Shown: positions 1 through 9,024 of the stretch, one piece after another
Position numbering within the stretch: the stretch's first letter is position 1
Layout of the letters: each line of letters starts with the position of its first letter
DNA from: an uncultured Campylobacterales bacterium
GTDB lineage: Bacteria; Campylobacterota; Campylobacteria; Campylobacterales; Sulfurimonadaceae
Assembly (NCBI GenBank): GCA_903892995.1
Contig: CAITKP010000037.1
Span: 1-64,000 of the forward strand
Direction: 5' to 3'
Length of the DNA: 64,000 bases
The notes under the pieces: generated by a model
What the model was told of the DNA's origin: nothing
The model's database searches: none
The model's input: only the letters and a program-made list of their open reading frames with translations
Program-made: the position numbers and the translations under genes

Positions 1-214
1 CTATTATGGAAATGGTGACACAAACCAATACAATGCAGACGTGATCTATAAAGTTCCAGCAGTTAAAAACCTAGAACTTAAAGCGCGTTATATGGTTCAA
101 CAAAATCAAGTTGTTTCAACTACTCTAGCAGGTGGTACTGGTACTGCTTCCCAAGGTTTCGGCAACGACACTTCAAACCACGAGTTACGTTTAGAAGCTA
201 ACTACAGATTCTAA
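1..214 (+). CDS. C-terminal end of an outer-membrane porin, OprD-like (partial)
   Basis: Only the last 70 codons lie in the window; the reading frame starts at base 2 and ends with TAA at 212-214. The translation alternates polar and aliphatic residues like amphipathic beta strands and finishes NYRF, with the terminal phenylalanine that outer-membrane barrel proteins use for insertion by the Bam machinery. The pattern of a strand with LELKARYM, a loop rich in Gly, Thr and Ser, and a last strand HELRLEANYRF is typical of OprD-type porins of epsilonproteobacteria. Substrate cannot be read from this end. The fold is fairly sure, the family less so. Confidence 0.6.
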   Translation, partial: YYGNGDTNQYNADVIYKVPAVKNLELKARYMVQQNQVVSTTLAGGTGTASQGFGNDTSNHELRLEANYRF

Positions 215-219
215 TACCT

Positions 220-248
220 TTGTCCCTTTTGGGGGCAATGAATTTTTA
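220..248 (+). terminator. Intrinsic terminator after the porin gene
   Basis: A 7-bp stem (TTGTCCC with GGGGCAA, one G-T pair) closes a five-base loop and is followed by TGAATTTTT. It lies 5 bases after the porin stop codon and before the next operon. Confidence 0.55.
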
Positions 249-279
249 AAAATACTTTAATAAAATAAAGGCCGTGCTC

Positions 280-1185
280 ATGAGATCAATTTTGGTATTA
301 TTAACTTTTTTTCATTCTCTCCTTGCGTTTAACTACGACTTAAAACCCGTGAAAGTAGATGCCACTACATACTGCTTTTTTGGGTTACCACAAGGGATTG
401 ATGAGCACAACAATGGCAACATGGTCAACTCATGTTTTGTCGATGCAGGGGATAGCTATTTAGTCGTAGATAGCGGCCCTACATACCAATATGCACAACA
501 AGCATATACACAGATAAAAAAGATAAAAAATCTTCCTATATCGTATGTTATCAACACACATATTCATGATGATCACTGGCTTGGTAATGGATACTACCAA
601 GAGATAGGTGCAAAAATCATCGGTTCATCTCAGTTTAAAAATGAATCGATACTTGAAACAACAAGAATGCAACAAAGAGTTTCAAAAGAGGCCTATGCAA
701 AAACTACAAGTGTATTTCCATCAATTTTAATAGATAAAGATACTGTTTTAACTATTGCAAAGCAGGAGATACAAATCATACATGTAAATAAAAAAGCTCA
801 CTCAAGTGGTGATCTTTTAGTCTATATTCCTAGTTCAAAGCTTCTTTTTGCGGGTGACCTTGTTTTTAATGACCGCCTTCCATCTTTAAGAGATGGTGAT
901 ATCAACTTCTGGATTAAAGAGCTTGATTATATCCGTTCACTGAGTCCTACTCATATCATTGGTGGGCATGGAGAGATAGTTGACTCTAGCGCTGCTGATT
1001 TTACCTATGCCTATCTTGTATCTCTAAAAAAAGAGGTACAAAAAGCGATAGACAATGGAGTCACTATTGAAGATGCAGTGCAAACAATAACCTTACCTCA
1101 GTATCAAAATGCAAATATGTACAACACAATGCATAAGCAAAATGTAGAATCGACATATAGAACAATGGAGTGGAACAATGAATAA
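280..1185 (+). CDS. Exported MBL-fold metallohydrolase, SoxH-like
   Basis: The protein has an N-terminal signal peptide (hydrophobic residues about 3-17) and the metallo-beta-lactamase zinc motif HxHxDH at H94-H96-D98-H99, with further likely ligands in KAHSSGD and GGHGE. It therefore probably acts in the periplasm as a zinc hydrolase or thioesterase. It resembles SoxH and the quinoprotein-relay metallohydrolases found beside sulfur-oxidation and periplasmic redox genes. ATG at 280 is preferred because AAAGG at 267-271 lies 8 bases upstream; the in-frame GTG at 274 is too close to that site. It is the first gene of a five-gene operon of exported proteins and overlaps the next gene by 8 bases. 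The substrate is unknown. Confidence 0.8.
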   Translation: MRSILVLLTFFHSLLAFNYDLKPVKVDATTYCFFGLPQGIDEHNNGNMVNSCFVDAGDSYLVVDSGPTYQYAQQAYTQIKKIKNLPISYVINTHIHDDHWLGNGYYQEIGAKIIGSSQFKNESILETTRMQQRVSKEAYAKTTSVFPSILIDKDTVLTIAKQEIQIIHVNKKAHSSGDLLVYIPSSKLLFAGDLVFNDRLPSLRDGDINFWIKELDYIRSLSPTHIIGGHGEIVDSSAADFTYAYLVSLKKEVQKAIDNGVTIEDAVQTITLPQYQNANMYNTMHKQNVESTYRTMEWNNE

Positions 1186-1552
1186 AGTAGTTTTTTTAAT
1201 TTTAATCTCTGCTCTACATCTCCAAGCCATTGAGTGGAAAAGTTATGATGAGGGTTTAAAAATTCAAAAACAAACTCATAAACCGATCATGATTGATGTT
1301 GTGAGAACAAATTGTCATTACTGCAAAGATATGGAAAAAGCAGTATTTGATGATAAAGAGATGAGCAGTTGGCTCGAAGAACGCTTTATTCCAGTTAAGA
1401 TCAATCTTGATCTTAACAAGCTCCCGCTCAATCTTTCTGTTACATTTACGCCCACGTTTTATTTTATAAACGAGGATCATAAAGTGATCAAAAAAGTTCC
1501 AGGTTCATGGAATATTGAGGATTTTAAATCACTCTCGCAAGGGGTTCAATGA
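1178..1552 (+). CDS. Exported thioredoxin-fold protein (CHYC active site)
   Basis: A signal peptide (residues 1-17) precedes a compact thioredoxin fold of about 105 residues with the redox pair C46-H-Y-C49 and a cis-proline region TFTPTFYF. The arrangement resembles SoxW and other thioredoxin_7-type proteins that reduce periplasmic disulfides or persulfides. It overlaps the upstream hydrolase by 8 bases and the downstream DsrE-like gene by 4 (ATGA), so translation is probably coupled. A partner among the Cys-bearing proteins of this operon is likely, but this is inferred from position. Confidence 0.78.
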   Translation: MNKVVFLILISALHLQAIEWKSYDEGLKIQKQTHKPIMIDVVRTNCHYCKDMEKAVFDDKEMSSWLEERFIPVKINLDLNKLPLNLSVTFTPTFYFINEDHKVIKKVPGSWNIEDFKSLSQGVQ

Positions 1553-1983
1553 TGAAAATATTCTCTCTTTTGCTGATGCTTTATTGCATGGTATTTGCAG
1601 ATACAGAGTTTGCAAAACCTCTGCCATCCATCGAGCATCCAAGAAAGATCATCTTTTCCATAAAAAGTGCAGATCATGAAGCGATCAACCACCTCTTAAG
1701 CAGTGCGAACAATGTTCTCAAATTTTATGGACCCGAAAAGGTTCAAATGGAGATCGTGGCTTACTATCACGGAATCGAAAGCTTATTGAAAAAAAATCCA
1801 GATATTGCAGTACGAGTTCAAACACTCATGCAGTATGATGTAGATTTTGTAGCTTGTGGAAATACTATGCAAACCAAACATATAGAGCCAAATGAGCTTA
1901 TAGATGGAGCACGGATAGTCACTGCTGGAATCGTTGAAGTCACAGAAAGAGTACAGGACGGATGGATCTATATAGTTCCATAA
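1549..1983 (+). CDS. Exported DsrE-like protein 1
   Basis: The first 17 residues form a signal peptide; the rest has the alternating beta-alpha pattern of the DsrE/DsrF superfamily, ending with a conserved cysteine in VACGNTM (C103) at the usual place for the sulfur-carrying cysteine. Most DsrE proteins are cytoplasmic sulfurtransferases, so export is unusual. The ATG overlaps the TGA of the thioredoxin gene. A second exported DsrE-like gene closes the operon, suggesting that the two could form a mixed complex. A sulfur-transfer role is inferred from family and context. Confidence 0.72.
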   Translation: MMKIFSLLLMLYCMVFADTEFAKPLPSIEHPRKIIFSIKSADHEAINHLLSSANNVLKFYGPEKVQMEIVAYYHGIESLLKKNPDIAVRVQTLMQYDVDFVACGNTMQTKHIEPNELIDGARIVTAGIVEVTERVQDGWIYIVP

Positions 1984-2024
1984 ATCCTCATGGTTTATAA
2001 ATCAAAACAAAAAAAGGAAAAAAA

Positions 2025-2948
2025 ATGAAAAAAATCGCGCTAGTTCTTATTGGAGTTTTTCTCACTGTTTCTGCTTATGCAGCTGGTGATCTACATCTTT
2101 TTGATATCAGCAATAAAGATGGAGCTCTTACAACACAAACATTGCAAAAAGCCTTTGAAAAAAATGGTTTTAAGATAGCACTCAATAATGACATGACAAA
2201 GCCCTTTGAAAAACAGTTTGAAAAAAGTGACTTTAAAATCTTTACACTCATGACTGTGTACCAGCCAGAACTTGCAAATAAGCTTATAAAAGTAGAAGCA
2301 AAATCAGGCGTTTTTGTTCCAATGGGAGTTGGAATCTATCAAGCAAATGGAGAAAACACTTTACATGTAAGCCTTTTGACTTCAGAAGCTCAGGCAAAAA
2401 TTATAGGTATTCAAAACAATGATATCCTAAAAAAAATCGAAACTCTTGCACTTAAAAGTGTTCGTGAAGCTCTTCCAAATGCAAAAGAGTATCTAAGCGA
2501 AGATAGTCTCAAAGAGAATAGAAATCTCTTAAGTATGTTTGAATATACATTAAGTGGTAACGATGCAGAAAAAGCTAAGGGCGATATCAAAATGAATTTA
2601 GAGGGAAATTTTGCTCCACACGGTTTTATTATGCCCTCAACTATGGATTTTGATGCGGATGTTTTTGATGGCAACGACAATGCAAATCCTTTTAGTTTCT
2701 ATGAAACATACTCTATTTGTAAACTTCCAGTTATCTACACTGTTGCAAAAAGCAGACCTGAAGCAGCGGCTTTTGCTCCATGTACGCTTGTTGTGTATAA
2801 GAAAAAGAGTGAAGATAAAATCATACTAGGCTTTCCTGCGGTTTACAACTGGCTAAGCAGTGCAAAAGTTGAAGATCAAGAAGCAAAAGCGACTCTTTTA
2901 AAAGCACAAGAGGATTTTGAATCGATCTTAAAAGAGATTACGGAGTAA
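2025..2948 (+). CDS. Exported DUF302-domain protein
   Basis: A clear signal peptide ends near AYAAG (about residue 21). The mature part contains two repeats of the DUF302 fold, the first around residues 25-140 and the second around 165-300. DUF302 proteins are common next to periplasmic sulfur and redox genes, but no reaction is known for them. A strong purine-rich site (AAAAAGGAAAAAA) sits before the ATG. Five bases separate it from the following DsrE-like gene, so it belongs to the same transcript. The copy of the dispersed palindrome at 2361-2371 encodes Leu-His-Val within this gene. Confidence 0.7.
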   Translation: MKKIALVLIGVFLTVSAYAAGDLHLFDISNKDGALTTQTLQKAFEKNGFKIALNNDMTKPFEKQFEKSDFKIFTLMTVYQPELANKLIKVEAKSGVFVPMGVGIYQANGENTLHVSLLTSEAQAKIIGIQNNDILKKIETLALKSVREALPNAKEYLSEDSLKENRNLLSMFEYTLSGNDAEKAKGDIKMNLEGNFAPHGFIMPSTMDFDADVFDGNDNANPFSFYETYSICKLPVIYTVAKSRPEAAAFAPCTLVVYKKKSEDKIILGFPAVYNWLSSAKVEDQEAKATLLKAQEDFESILKEITE

Positions 2949-2953
2949 GGAAG

Positions 2954-3418
2954 ATGAGATACTTTTTCCTACTTACTCTATTGCTCAGCTTTTTACATGC
3001 AGAGCAAGATGTAAAAAAAGTTGTTTATGACCTTACAACATCAGATATTGGAGCTTTCAAACAAAAACTCCTCTCTGGTGTTGCAAATAATAAAGGATAT
3101 TATGAGGGGAAACTTCAAGAGCTAGAAGTTGCTGTCGTAATTCATGGAGATGCCTATAAGTTCTTTATTGAGGAGTTAAAAAACTCAGCTTATAAAGATG
3201 AAAAAGAGCTTTTTTCACAGCAAAAAGAGCTCAAACAACGCATTACATCTTTAGCAACAAACTATCATGTAGAGTTTTTAATGTGTGGTTCTGGAATGAA
3301 GAAAATCCAGCTCACAAAAGAACAGATTTACCCTTTTATACAAATTGTTCCAAACGCTGCTATTGGTTTGATCGATAAACAAAACGAGGGTTATGCCTAT
3401 TTGCCTATAGCTCACTAA
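2954..3418 (+). CDS. Exported DsrE-like protein 2
   Basis: A signal peptide of about 16 residues is followed by a DsrE/DsrF-like domain with its cysteine in LMCGSGM (C111), aligned with C103 of the first exported DsrE-like protein of this operon. A charged insertion (about residues 78-98) separates the central helix. It is the last gene of the operon and overlaps the convergent short-chain dehydrogenase gene by 4 bases. Function is unproven; sulfur or persulfide carriage in the periplasm is the simplest reading. Confidence 0.7.
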   Translation: MRYFFLLTLLLSFLHAEQDVKKVVYDLTTSDIGAFKQKLLSGVANNKGYYEGKLQELEVAVVIHGDAYKFFIEELKNSAYKDEKELFSQQKELKQRITSLATNYHVEFLMCGSGMKKIQLTKEQIYPFIQIVPNAAIGLIDKQNEGYAYLPIAH

Positions 3419-4146
3419 GGTTTTTTATAGCCAGCTTGCACAATCCGCTCTCTCAAGGATTGTGGCAAGAGTAAAAGTAGTTTGATTAAAAAATAAAATC
3501 TCAAGGGAAAAGCATAAACTGCTTTTTTCTTCTCTATAGCTTTTACTATTCTTCTTGTTCCCTCATCTAAACTCATCAAAAAAGGCATTGAAAAACTGTT
3601 TTTTTGTGTCAAAGGAGTATCTATAAATCCGGGTAAAATATTTATAACATCGATTCCATGAGGTTTATATTTATATCTCATACCCTCTGCATAAGCGTTT
3701 AATGCTCTTTTTGATGAGCTATACGCCACAGAACTTGGCATCGAGATGATTGAAGCGAGCGAAGATATAAAAACTATAGTTCCACTTTTTTGCTCTTTAA
3801 ATTTTGGAAGCAAAGGCTCTAAAATAGCGTGAGAAGATAAAAGATTTGTATCATAGAGTTTTTTAAAATCATCAAAAGGTGTTACTTCTAAAGAGTGTCC
3901 AATGGAGATTCCCGCGTTTAAAATCACCATATCAACAGAGCCAATCGAAGCAATTTTTTCTTGAAGAAGTTTAAAATCTGTAATGTCGATATCTATAATA
4001 TCAGCCTTACATCTAAGGCTTTTTTGCAGTTGCTCGAGTCTAGTTTTATCTCGAGCTAAAAGAATAAGATGGTTCTCTGGTTTATCGTAATAGCAAGCAA
4101 GTGCGGCACCTATGCCACTACTTGCTCCAGTTATGAGAATCTTCAA
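3415..4146 (-). CDS. Short-chain dehydrogenase/reductase
   Basis: A classical SDR of 243 residues. The Rossmann motif TGASSGIG is at residues 6-13, the NAG motif (LNAG) near residue 77-79, and the catalytic Tyr and Lys are Y142 and K146 with serines at 128-129. The C-terminus is hydrophobic (FYFLIKLLLLLP), suggesting membrane contact, as in the DltE/YbbO-like reductases. Its start overlaps the stop of homoserine dehydrogenase by 4 bases, so the two are cotranscribed, but a link to threonine synthesis is not evident. Substrate unknown. Confidence 0.85.
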   Translation of the reverse strand: MKILITGASSGIGAALACYYDKPENHLILLARDKTRLEQLQKSLRCKADIIDIDITDFKLLQEKIASIGSVDMVILNAGISIGHSLEVTPFDDFKKLYDTNLLSSHAILEPLLPKFKEQKSGTIVFISSLASIISMPSSVAYSSSKRALNAYAEGMRYKYKPHGIDVINILPGFIDTPLTQKNSFSMPFLMSLDEGTRRIVKAIEKKKAVYAFPLRFYFLIKLLLLLPQSLRERIVQAGYKKP

Positions 4147-5402
4147 ACGATACGAATCATCACTGGTTTAGAGTTTACAAAATCAAGTTCTTCAATATTT
4201 TGAATCATATTTTGTATATCTTTTTCAACCGCTGTATGCGTCGAGATCAAAAGATTTGCACTTGCATCACGAGATGGGCGCTGCAAAATAGTTTCTATTG
4301 AAATATTATGATTTGCAAAAATAGTCGTGATTTTTGAAAGCACTCCGGCTTTATCAGAAACATTGATGCGTAGATAGTATTTTGAAACAATCTCATCGAT
4401 GGATTTAAGCTTGAGTCCACCCTCAAGAGGCTTATCAAAGCCAAGCATTGGTTTGCTTTTTCCGCTTCTTGCAATGTCTATAATATTGGCAATAACTGCA
4501 CTCGCAGTTGCGTTACCGCCAGCACCAGCACCATAATAAAGTGTTTCACCCACCTTATCACCCACAACGCTGATCCCATTCATAACGCCATCGATCTTTG
4601 CGATCATCTCATCTTCATCGATCAAAGAAGCATGGACACGAAGTTCCACTTGATTAGCATCTTTTTTTGCAATTCCTAAAAGTTTGATTCTATACCCAAA
4701 CTCTTTTGCAAAATTGATATCCTCTTGAGAGATATTTTGTATCCCCTCAATTAAGATATCTTCAGGTTTTGCATCGATACCATAAGCGATACTTGCAAGG
4801 ATTAAAAGTTTATGTGCAGCATCAAATCCACCAACATCAAAAGTCGGATCAGCTTCAGCGTATCCAAGTTCTTGAGCTTCTTTTAAAATCGCATCATAAG
4901 AGACACCCTCTGCACTCATTTTAGTCAGCATATAGTTACATGTACCGTTCATAATTCCCATAATCGACTCTATATGATTTGCTGAGAGTCCATCACGAAG
5001 GGCATTGATAATAGGGATTCCACCTGCAACACTTGCTTCATACTCAAACGCCAAATCACCCGCAAGTTCTTGAAGTTCATAGCGGTGATATGCCAAAAGA
5101 GCCTTGTTCGCAGTAACAACGGCTTTTTTATTTTTAAGCGCGTGTTTGACGACACCAAAAGCATCCTCAACACCACCCATAAGCTCTACGACGATATCGA
5201 TCTCTGGATCATCGAGTACATCATTTACATTATCACTCAAAAGAATGCCAAGATCTCTTTTTTTAGAAAGATCACGAACGACTCCGCTTTTTACTTCAAT
5301 CTTTGTTCCAGCACGTGCTGAGATAATCTCTTGGTTGTCTTTTAAAATATTTACTACCGATGTTCCAACGGTTCCAACACCAATAATTCCAACTTTAATC
5401 AC
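4143..5402 (-). CDS. hom: Homoserine dehydrogenase
   Basis: Reduces aspartate semialdehyde to homoserine, the branch to threonine and methionine. The 419 residues show an N-terminal nucleotide-binding motif GVGTVG (residues 8-13), the conserved TANKALLA, the catalytic segment GIMNGTCNYMLTKM, and a C-terminal ACT domain (about 345-419) that normally carries threonine feedback. The start is a GTG that overlaps the stop of the aminotransferase gene (GTGA), a coupling seen repeatedly in this genome. Length and motifs are standard. Confidence 0.96.
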   Translation of the reverse strand: MIKVGIIGVGTVGTSVVNILKDNQEIISARAGTKIEVKSGVVRDLSKKRDLGILLSDNVNDVLDDPEIDIVVELMGGVEDAFGVVKHALKNKKAVVTANKALLAYHRYELQELAGDLAFEYEASVAGGIPIINALRDGLSANHIESIMGIMNGTCNYMLTKMSAEGVSYDAILKEAQELGYAEADPTFDVGGFDAAHKLLILASIAYGIDAKPEDILIEGIQNISQEDINFAKEFGYRIKLLGIAKKDANQVELRVHASLIDEDEMIAKIDGVMNGISVVGDKVGETLYYGAGAGGNATASAVIANIIDIARSGKSKPMLGFDKPLEGGLKLKSIDEIVSKYYLRINVSDKAGVLSKITTIFANHNISIETILQRPSRDASANLLISTHTAVEKDIQNMIQNIEELDFVNSKPVMIRIV

Positions 5403-6625
5403 TCAGCGTCCTTAGCATCTTGAAGCTTTTTCAAAAATGCTTTTACATTTTTTGCAGCTTGACGAATACGTTTATCATTTTCTATCAATGCGATACGTAC
5501 ATACTCATCTCCATACTCCCCAAAACCAATTCCTGGAGCTACTGCTACATGTGCTTCTGTGAGTAACTGTTTTGAGAACTCTAAAGAACCAAGATGTAAT
5601 GCATAATCAGGAATTTTTGCCCAAACAAACATACTTGCTTGATTTTTTTTCATCGGCCAACCAGCTTTATTAAAGGCATCAAGAAGTACATTTTGGCGGT
5701 GTTCATATTTGCTTGTAATATCTAAAACGCACTGTTGATCGCCATTGAGCGCGACAGTTGCTGCAACTTGGATCGGAGTGAACATCCCATAATCAAGCCA
5801 AGATTTAATCTTTTGAAGCGCACCGATGAGTTTTTTGTTTCCAACAAAGAAACCAACACGCCAGCCCGCCATATTGTAGCTTTTTGAAAGTGTAAAACTC
5901 TCAACCGCAACATCTTTTGCCCCAGGAACACTCATAATTGAAGGAGTCACATAACCATCAAAAGTGATATCTCCATATGCAATATCCGAGATAACATAAA
6001 AACGCTCTTTTTTCGCCATTGCGACAAGTCTTACATAAAAATCTTGTGTAACTGTTGCAGTTGTTGGATTGTGAGGAAAGTTTACAAGAACAAATTTTGG
6101 TCTTGGAGAGTTCTCTTTAAAAACACGCTCTAAATCTTCAAAAAACTTATCTTCATCAACTTTATAATCTTCATCATACGCAAGACCAAATTTCACAACA
6201 TTTCCACCAGCTAAAATAAATGCATAAGAGTGAATTGGATAAGTTGGATCTGGAACAACAGCAACATCACCTGGGTTTGTGATAGCGTACGCTAAATGTG
6301 CATACCCTTCTTTACTGCCCATTGTAGCCACACACTCAGTTTGAGGGTCAAGGTCAGCATCATAACGGCGTTTGTACCAGTCAGCTATCGCTTGAAGAAG
6401 TTTTGGAATCCCTTTTGAAACAGAGTATCCATGAGTTTTTGTTTTTTTGGCAGATTCTATAAGTTTTTCGCGAATATGTGCAGGAGTATCACCATCGGGA
6501 TTTCCCATACTAAAATCTATAACATCAGCGCCCGCGCGACGCTCTTTCATCTTAAGTTCATTGACTTCTGCAAAAACATATTTTGGAAGTCTATCCATTC
6601 TATCAAATTTTATTTCATCAAACAT
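5399..6625 (-). CDS. Class I/II PLP aminotransferase (alanine or LL-diaminopimelate type)
   Basis: A fold-type I aminotransferase of 408 residues. The PLP lysine lies in SFTLSKSYNMAGWRVGF, with the substrate-binding NFPHNPT motif upstream and the arginine of EYVRIALIEN near the C-terminus. Similar proteins in epsilonproteobacteria are annotated either as alanine aminotransferase or as LL-diaminopimelate aminotransferase; sequence reading alone does not decide. It is the first gene of the run with hom and the SDR gene, which fits a role around aspartate-family amino acids. Confidence 0.9.
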   Translation of the reverse strand: MFDEIKFDRMDRLPKYVFAEVNELKMKERRAGADVIDFSMGNPDGDTPAHIREKLIESAKKTKTHGYSVSKGIPKLLQAIADWYKRRYDADLDPQTECVATMGSKEGYAHLAYAITNPGDVAVVPDPTYPIHSYAFILAGGNVVKFGLAYDEDYKVDEDKFFEDLERVFKENSPRPKFVLVNFPHNPTTATVTQDFYVRLVAMAKKERFYVISDIAYGDITFDGYVTPSIMSVPGAKDVAVESFTLSKSYNMAGWRVGFFVGNKKLIGALQKIKSWLDYGMFTPIQVAATVALNGDQQCVLDITSKYEHRQNVLLDAFNKAGWPMKKNQASMFVWAKIPDYALHLGSLEFSKQLLTEAHVAVAPGIGFGEYGDEYVRIALIENDKRIRQAAKNVKAFLKKLQDAKDAE

Positions 6626-6701
6626 TTATGCATCCTGCCTAAATAAAGTTGGGAATTTTAACATAAATATCTCTATAAATTCTTTAGCGTAGTATCTAAA
6701 A

Positions 6702-7529
6702 TTATCTTGATTCTTTTGCCTCTATATTTAGACCATTTTTTATGTTGCTAAGCATATAGATATCAGAAATTTTCATATAAACACTCTCTAGTGGTACATT
6801 AAGATTGAGAAGAGAGGTTTTTTTATCAACTTTTTCTACTTTTAATAAATTTAAATCTCTATCATAAAAAGATACGTATGGATACCAACTATTTGCAGAA
6901 TCCGAAATAATCGCAAGCTTGCTCACACTCGAGATTTCAAGCCATTTTTCCGCACTTAGTTGTTCTATATTGATATTATTTTCAGCATCCAGTTTCTCTA
7001 CATGTAAGTGCGCATTTTTCATATCAATCTCATAATTCCATGCACTTGGCGTTTCAATCTGTACCCCAACAATGTGCAATCCTACTTTTGCAAGTTCTGC
7101 TTCAAGGAGTAAGGGATCGATGATTCTATCTGCGCTGTATTGGATACTCCAGATAAATGTAGCACCATCTTTACTTGCATTTATTGTTGTATATTTATAA
7201 TAACCTAGATTTCTAAGAGCATCGCTAAGAGTTTTTATAAAGAAAGTTGATGATCCCTGAGTCTTGAAACTCAGAGTGAGGGGCTGAGCGCCCTTGAGTG
7301 AAAGATTGATGATTCTATTCTCTTTGAGCGTTTGCAGGACTCTGAGAAGATCAACCCGCGTGTCATCGCTATAGCGGGCTTTTTGCTTAAAAATAGTTGC
7401 TAAAAATGTTTTGTTTGCGTTATAGTTTTTCATTCCCAAAATAGATTGAAGACTCTGGTCTAAAATCTGACTCTCATCTGCAAAAAGTGCAGCATATAAA
7501 AAGAGAGTTAGAACGAAAAACTTTATCAA
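6702..7529 (-). CDS. Exported protein of unknown function
   Basis: A signal peptide (about residues 1-17, cleavage near LFAD) is followed by about 258 residues without a motif I recognise. The sequence is rich in beta-strand patterns and charged loops and has no further membrane segment. It overlaps the RodZ-like gene by 4 bases at its start, so the two are translationally coupled and may act together at the cell envelope. A copy of the dispersed palindrome near 6999-7008 encodes Leu-His-Val in the middle of the protein. Confidence 0.65.
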   Translation of the reverse strand: MIKFFVLTLFLYAALFADESQILDQSLQSILGMKNYNANKTFLATIFKQKARYSDDTRVDLLRVLQTLKENRIINLSLKGAQPLTLSFKTQGSSTFFIKTLSDALRNLGYYKYTTINASKDGATFIWSIQYSADRIIDPLLLEAELAKVGLHIVGVQIETPSAWNYEIDMKNAHLHVEKLDAENNINIEQLSAEKWLEISSVSKLAIISDSANSWYPYVSFYDRDLNLLKVEKVDKKTSLLNLNVPLESVYMKISDIYMLSNIKNGLNIEAKESR

Positions 7530-8317
7530 TTTTTGCCCTTGTTGAGCGCCTTAAACTCATCACGAGTAATCTCACTCAAAGAACCATTTTCAAATTTGAA
7601 ATATTTTTTCTTCTTTTCATTATACTCTTTGACTTCGCTACCCAAATCTATTTTCAAAAGTCCATGACCCATTTCTAAAAGGTAATTTTTAGACGCATTG
7701 AGATCGAAATTTTCTCGAATTGTTACCTGTGTCTGTTTGAAATCCTGCATATCTGTGTATGTCATCCAAAGATTTTTTGTAGGAATAATCTCTAACTTGA
7801 TAGTTTTTGCAGCCACCAAAGGAGAAGGTGTCGTGATGCTTGTATTGTTCTCAACCGTTGCATTACTATCAGAACTATTGACTTCAGTTACAGCTGTTTC
7901 ATTGCGCTCTAAATTAGCTTTTGCAGTGTCGATTTCACTATTGTTAAGTTCGACTGTAGTCGTATCTGTCGTAGTATGCGTCAAGCTCGAAATAATAAAA
8001 TATCCGACTATAAGCGTGATAAAAAGCGCAGATAAAACCAACTTTTTGTCAAATTTTCCATATTCTTTTGTATCGATTTTAATATACTGAACAATCTCTT
8101 CATCTTTTGCTGTATGTGCTTCAAATTCTGCTAAAACATCTTGAAGATTGACTTTATAATCACGCTCCAAAATAGCAATAAATCCTCGAAATTGAACTTT
8201 TGGAAGTTTATCAAATGATTTATTTAAGATCAGTTCGATATTTGCACGTGCTATATGCGTCTTTTCATATATCTTTTGTGCTCCAATAGCCTTTAACTTG
8301 TCAAAATCTTCACTCAT
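7526..8317 (-). CDS. RodZ-like single-pass membrane protein
   Basis: The topology is that of RodZ: about 90 cytoplasmic residues that look like a helix-turn-helix-type helical bundle (LKAIGAQKIYEKTHIARANIE), one membrane segment (about residues 93-112), a Thr/Asn/Ser-rich linker, and a periplasmic beta domain (about 170-263) with a KNLWMTYTDMQ stretch that resembles the DUF4115 domain of RodZ. RodZ links MreB to the wall-elongation machinery. The match is by architecture rather than by strong motif, so the assignment is tentative. It overlaps rlmB and the exported protein gene by 4 bases each. Confidence 0.5.
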   Translation of the reverse strand: MSEDFDKLKAIGAQKIYEKTHIARANIELILNKSFDKLPKVQFRGFIAILERDYKVNLQDVLAEFEAHTAKDEEIVQYIKIDTKEYGKFDKKLVLSALFITLIVGYFIISSLTHTTTDTTTVELNNSEIDTAKANLERNETAVTEVNSSDSNATVENNTSITTPSPLVAAKTIKLEIIPTKNLWMTYTDMQDFKQTQVTIRENFDLNASKNYLLEMGHGLLKIDLGSEVKEYNEKKKKYFKFENGSLSEITRDEFKALNKGKN

Positions 8318-8994
8318 ATACGCATCCTATCCATTAAAATTGCTCCCGCTACACTGACATTTAAAGAATCAAATCCATTTTCCATTTTTATAGAGATTTT
8401 TTCATCCAATCTTGCTACTGCTTTAAGAGGTAATCCCTCTCCTTCACTTCCAAGAATGATGGCTCTTTTTTCTGCTGGTTTGATATCTCTAATATCTTCA
8501 CCATCCATAGTTGCGCCATAGATTTTAAATCCCGACATTTTAAGATCATTAATCACATCATAAAGATTTGTAACGACTGAAAATGGCATATCACAAAGTG
8601 CTCCGCTTGAACTTCTCATAATCGGCTCAAAAGAGAGTTGTTTGACACCTGTCGCCACGATTCCATCGACTCCAAATGCATAAGCGCTTCGTACAATCGC
8701 TCCAATATTACCTACGTCTGTAACAGATGAGAGAATGACTACAAAATCTTTATTTAAAAAAGTTTTGAAAGGTGCAAGAGAAAAATCCTCGATCTCAGCT
8801 AAGAAGCCTTGATGGTTTGAGCTTTTACACATCTTGTCAGCGGCATCACTTGGGATACGCTTGACTTCAAAATCGTACTTCATCAGTTTTGAGTACTCTT
8901 TTTTATCTATATCTTTTGCAAGGTAGAGTTTAGAAACAAGTTTGGGATGATTTTGCAGTATATAATATACTGGCTGTTTTCCATAAATTAGCAT
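8314..8994 (-). CDS. rlmB: 23S rRNA 2'-O-methyltransferase, TrmH/RlmB family
   Basis: A SPOUT-class (SpoU/TrmH) enzyme of 226 residues with an N-terminal substrate-binding domain (MLIYGKQPV) and the three knot motifs: NIGAIVRSAYAFG, ILGSEGEGLP and LNVSVAGAILM. RlmB methylates a guanosine in the peptidyl-transferase region of 23S rRNA. The length is slightly short of the 240-250 usual for RlmB, so another TrmH-family target is possible. It heads the overlapping set with the RodZ-like gene. Confidence 0.88.
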   Translation of the reverse strand: MLIYGKQPVYYILQNHPKLVSKLYLAKDIDKKEYSKLMKYDFEVKRIPSDAADKMCKSSNHQGFLAEIEDFSLAPFKTFLNKDFVVILSSVTDVGNIGAIVRSAYAFGVDGIVATGVKQLSFEPIMRSSSGALCDMPFSVVTNLYDVINDLKMSGFKIYGATMDGEDIRDIKPAEKRAIILGSEGEGLPLKAVARLDEKISIKMENGFDSLNVSVAGAILMDRMRI

Positions 8995-9024
8995 AATGTG
9001 ATTTTAACCAAAAATTTCTATTTT

